A stretch of 64,000 nt of DNA. It comes from Aurantiacibacter rhizosphaerae. GTDB lineage: Bacteria > Pseudomonadota > Alphaproteobacteria > Sphingomonadales > Sphingomonadaceae. Below, piece by piece: positions 62,477 to 64,000 of the stretch. The notes under the pieces were generated by a model. It was not told the DNA's origin, did no database searches, and was given only the letters and a program-made list of their open reading frames with translations. How positions within the stretch are numbered: position 1 is the stretch's first letter; every line of letters begins with the position of its first letter. The DNA lies in contig NZ_WUBR01000003.1 of assembly GCF_009807005.1 (NCBI RefSeq), forward strand, positions 372,001 to 436,000. The letters run 5' to 3'. Made by a program: the position numbers and the translations under genes.

Positions 62477-62765
62477 CACCTGCGCGCATTAACCGCGGGG
62501 ACGTAAAGATTGCCTCAATGAGCGTGAGATTCGCGATTCGAGCATTAAGGCAAAGACTGAAAAGGCGATTCACCCGCTGCCGAAAGCTGGAAAGGGGGCT
62601 GAATCGCCTGATTCATCCGGCTGAATCGGCAAGATGCCCAGGGCGACCTCCTCGAGCCCCTCCAGCAGGCTTCAAATGCGTCAGAAATTTCACGAAAAAA
62701 CCTACGCTATTTCAATGGGTAACGCCCGAAAATGTAATTTTTGAAAGAAATTTGAAAAAACCCCG

Positions 62766-62794
62766 TTGACCGAATCCCGATGCCCGCCTAGATG
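62766..62794 (+). promoter_or_regulatory. Probable rRNA operon promoter
   Basis: TTGACC (62766-62771), a 17-nt spacer, then TAGATG (62789-62794), which resembles sigma70 -35 and -10 elements. An A/T-rich stretch (62691-62760, ATTTTTGAAAGAAATTTGAAAA) is placed like an UP element. Confidence 0.6.
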
Positions 62795-62920
62795 GGCTCC
62801 ACCGACGCAGAGCAGACGGCCTCGCCGCTCTACACTGCAACGGTCGCCAACACGAACGGATAGCCGGATCCCCCGGTGCAAATCGGGGAACCCTTAGCTG
62901 TCCGCTTTGATATTGTTGAG

Positions 62921-62933
62921 TGGCTCTTTGACA
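62921..62933 (+). promoter_or_regulatory. boxA-like antitermination element
   Basis: TGGCTCTTTGACA is close to the boxA consensus TGCTCTTTAACA and lies in the rRNA leader ~230 nt before 16S. Confidence 0.6.
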
Positions 62934-63164
62934 TTGTTAGTTTTTGATGAAGGGACATGTGGGCGACGGCGCCAGGTCCGGGGGTTTTAAGGCTCCGGAT
63001 ACCTGTTAAATTAAGCCGACGCCACATCCTGATCGAACTCCACGTTCGGTCTGTGATGATGCATGTTCATTCGTATCCATTACGTTTGACAGTGCAGGTA
63101 TCGGCTCCTTGAAGCTTATGCCTTGCCGGTCTGCAGTTTACTGTGCCGGCTTGGTGTATGACAC

Positions 63165-64000
<836 letters not shown>

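Larger units (their letters stand above)
62480..63164 (+). other. rRNA operon promoter and leader, no protein gene
   Basis: The stretch between the glycosyltransferase start and 16S rRNA holds no credible gene; the short open frames lack ribosome sites and family features. It contains the rrn promoter and a boxA-type antitermination element, listed separately, and the 5' external leader that is cut away during maturation. Confidence 0.7.

Noticed and set aside
62518..62769. 83-aa frame in the rRNA leader
   Set aside because: No ribosome binding site, unusual composition, and it covers the A/T-rich promoter region; not supported as a gene.

Overview
The window is GC-rich, densely coded alphaproteobacterial DNA. 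The partial 16S rRNA gene at the right edge, the tandem glycine riboswitch before a split glycine decarboxylase, COQ9 and ubiquinol-cytochrome c chaperone genes, and a large TonB-dependent receptor all fit Sphingomonadales, most likely Erythrobacteraceae. I saw no phage, IS element or CRISPR array. Nearly everything is chromosomal, with one large catabolic block of about 28 kb (5.9-34.4 kb) ending at a tRNA-Ser gene.

Layout. 0-5.8 kb: tail of a FucP-like sugar transporter, then the gcvT-gcvH-gcvPA-gcvPB operon under a glycine riboswitch. 5.9-8.6 kb: TonB-dependent receptor. 8.7-15.6 kb: a six-gene minus-strand operon (ornithine cyclodeaminase-family protein, Rid protein, FAD amine oxidoreductase, APC permease, aldehyde dehydrogenase, histone-deacetylase-like amidohydrolase) that looks like amine import and oxidation to a carboxylic acid. 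15.8-18.9 kb: an exported amidohydrolase and a LuxR-type regulator. 18.9-34.4 kb: a set of genes matching the iac (indole-3-acetic acid catabolism) functions (SDR, flavin reductase, IacB-like protein, flavin monooxygenase, Rieske oxygenase alpha and beta, amidase, MarR regulator, SnoaL-like IacI). Embedded in it is a complete catechol ortho-cleavage and beta-ketoadipate set (catA, catB, catC, pcaD, pcaI, pcaJ, pcaF). Together these could take an indolic amine through indoleacetate and catechol to succinyl-CoA and acetyl-CoA.

The most notable observation is a 19-bp motif, consensus TAACGTGAATATTCAACTA, found six times. Each copy lies in an intergenic region of the catabolic block: before the TonB receptor, before the amine operon, between the exported amidohydrolase and luxR, before the SDR, between iacA and one marR, and between iacH and the second marR. 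It suggests that uptake, amine oxidation, IAA breakdown and catechol cleavage form one regulon.

34.5-62.5 kb is mostly housekeeping: tRNA-Ser(GCT), a DUF1134 envelope protein, an aromatic aminotransferase, a frameshifted HTH-like gene, riboflavin genes, a SprT/YgjP-type peptidase, YcgN, SCO, ankyrin and COQ9 proteins, feoAB, ssb, a DmdA-like GcvT-fold protein, DUF177, the cytochrome bc1 chaperone, BamE, hslV and hslU split by an acyltransferase gene, a MarR/SnoaL pair, a SulP transporter, a cytochrome c'-like lipoprotein, an Atm1-like ABC exporter, a retropepsin-like protease, and a flippase/glycosyltransferase pair. 62.5-64 kb holds the rRNA operon promoter and leader and the first ~836 nt of 16S rRNA.
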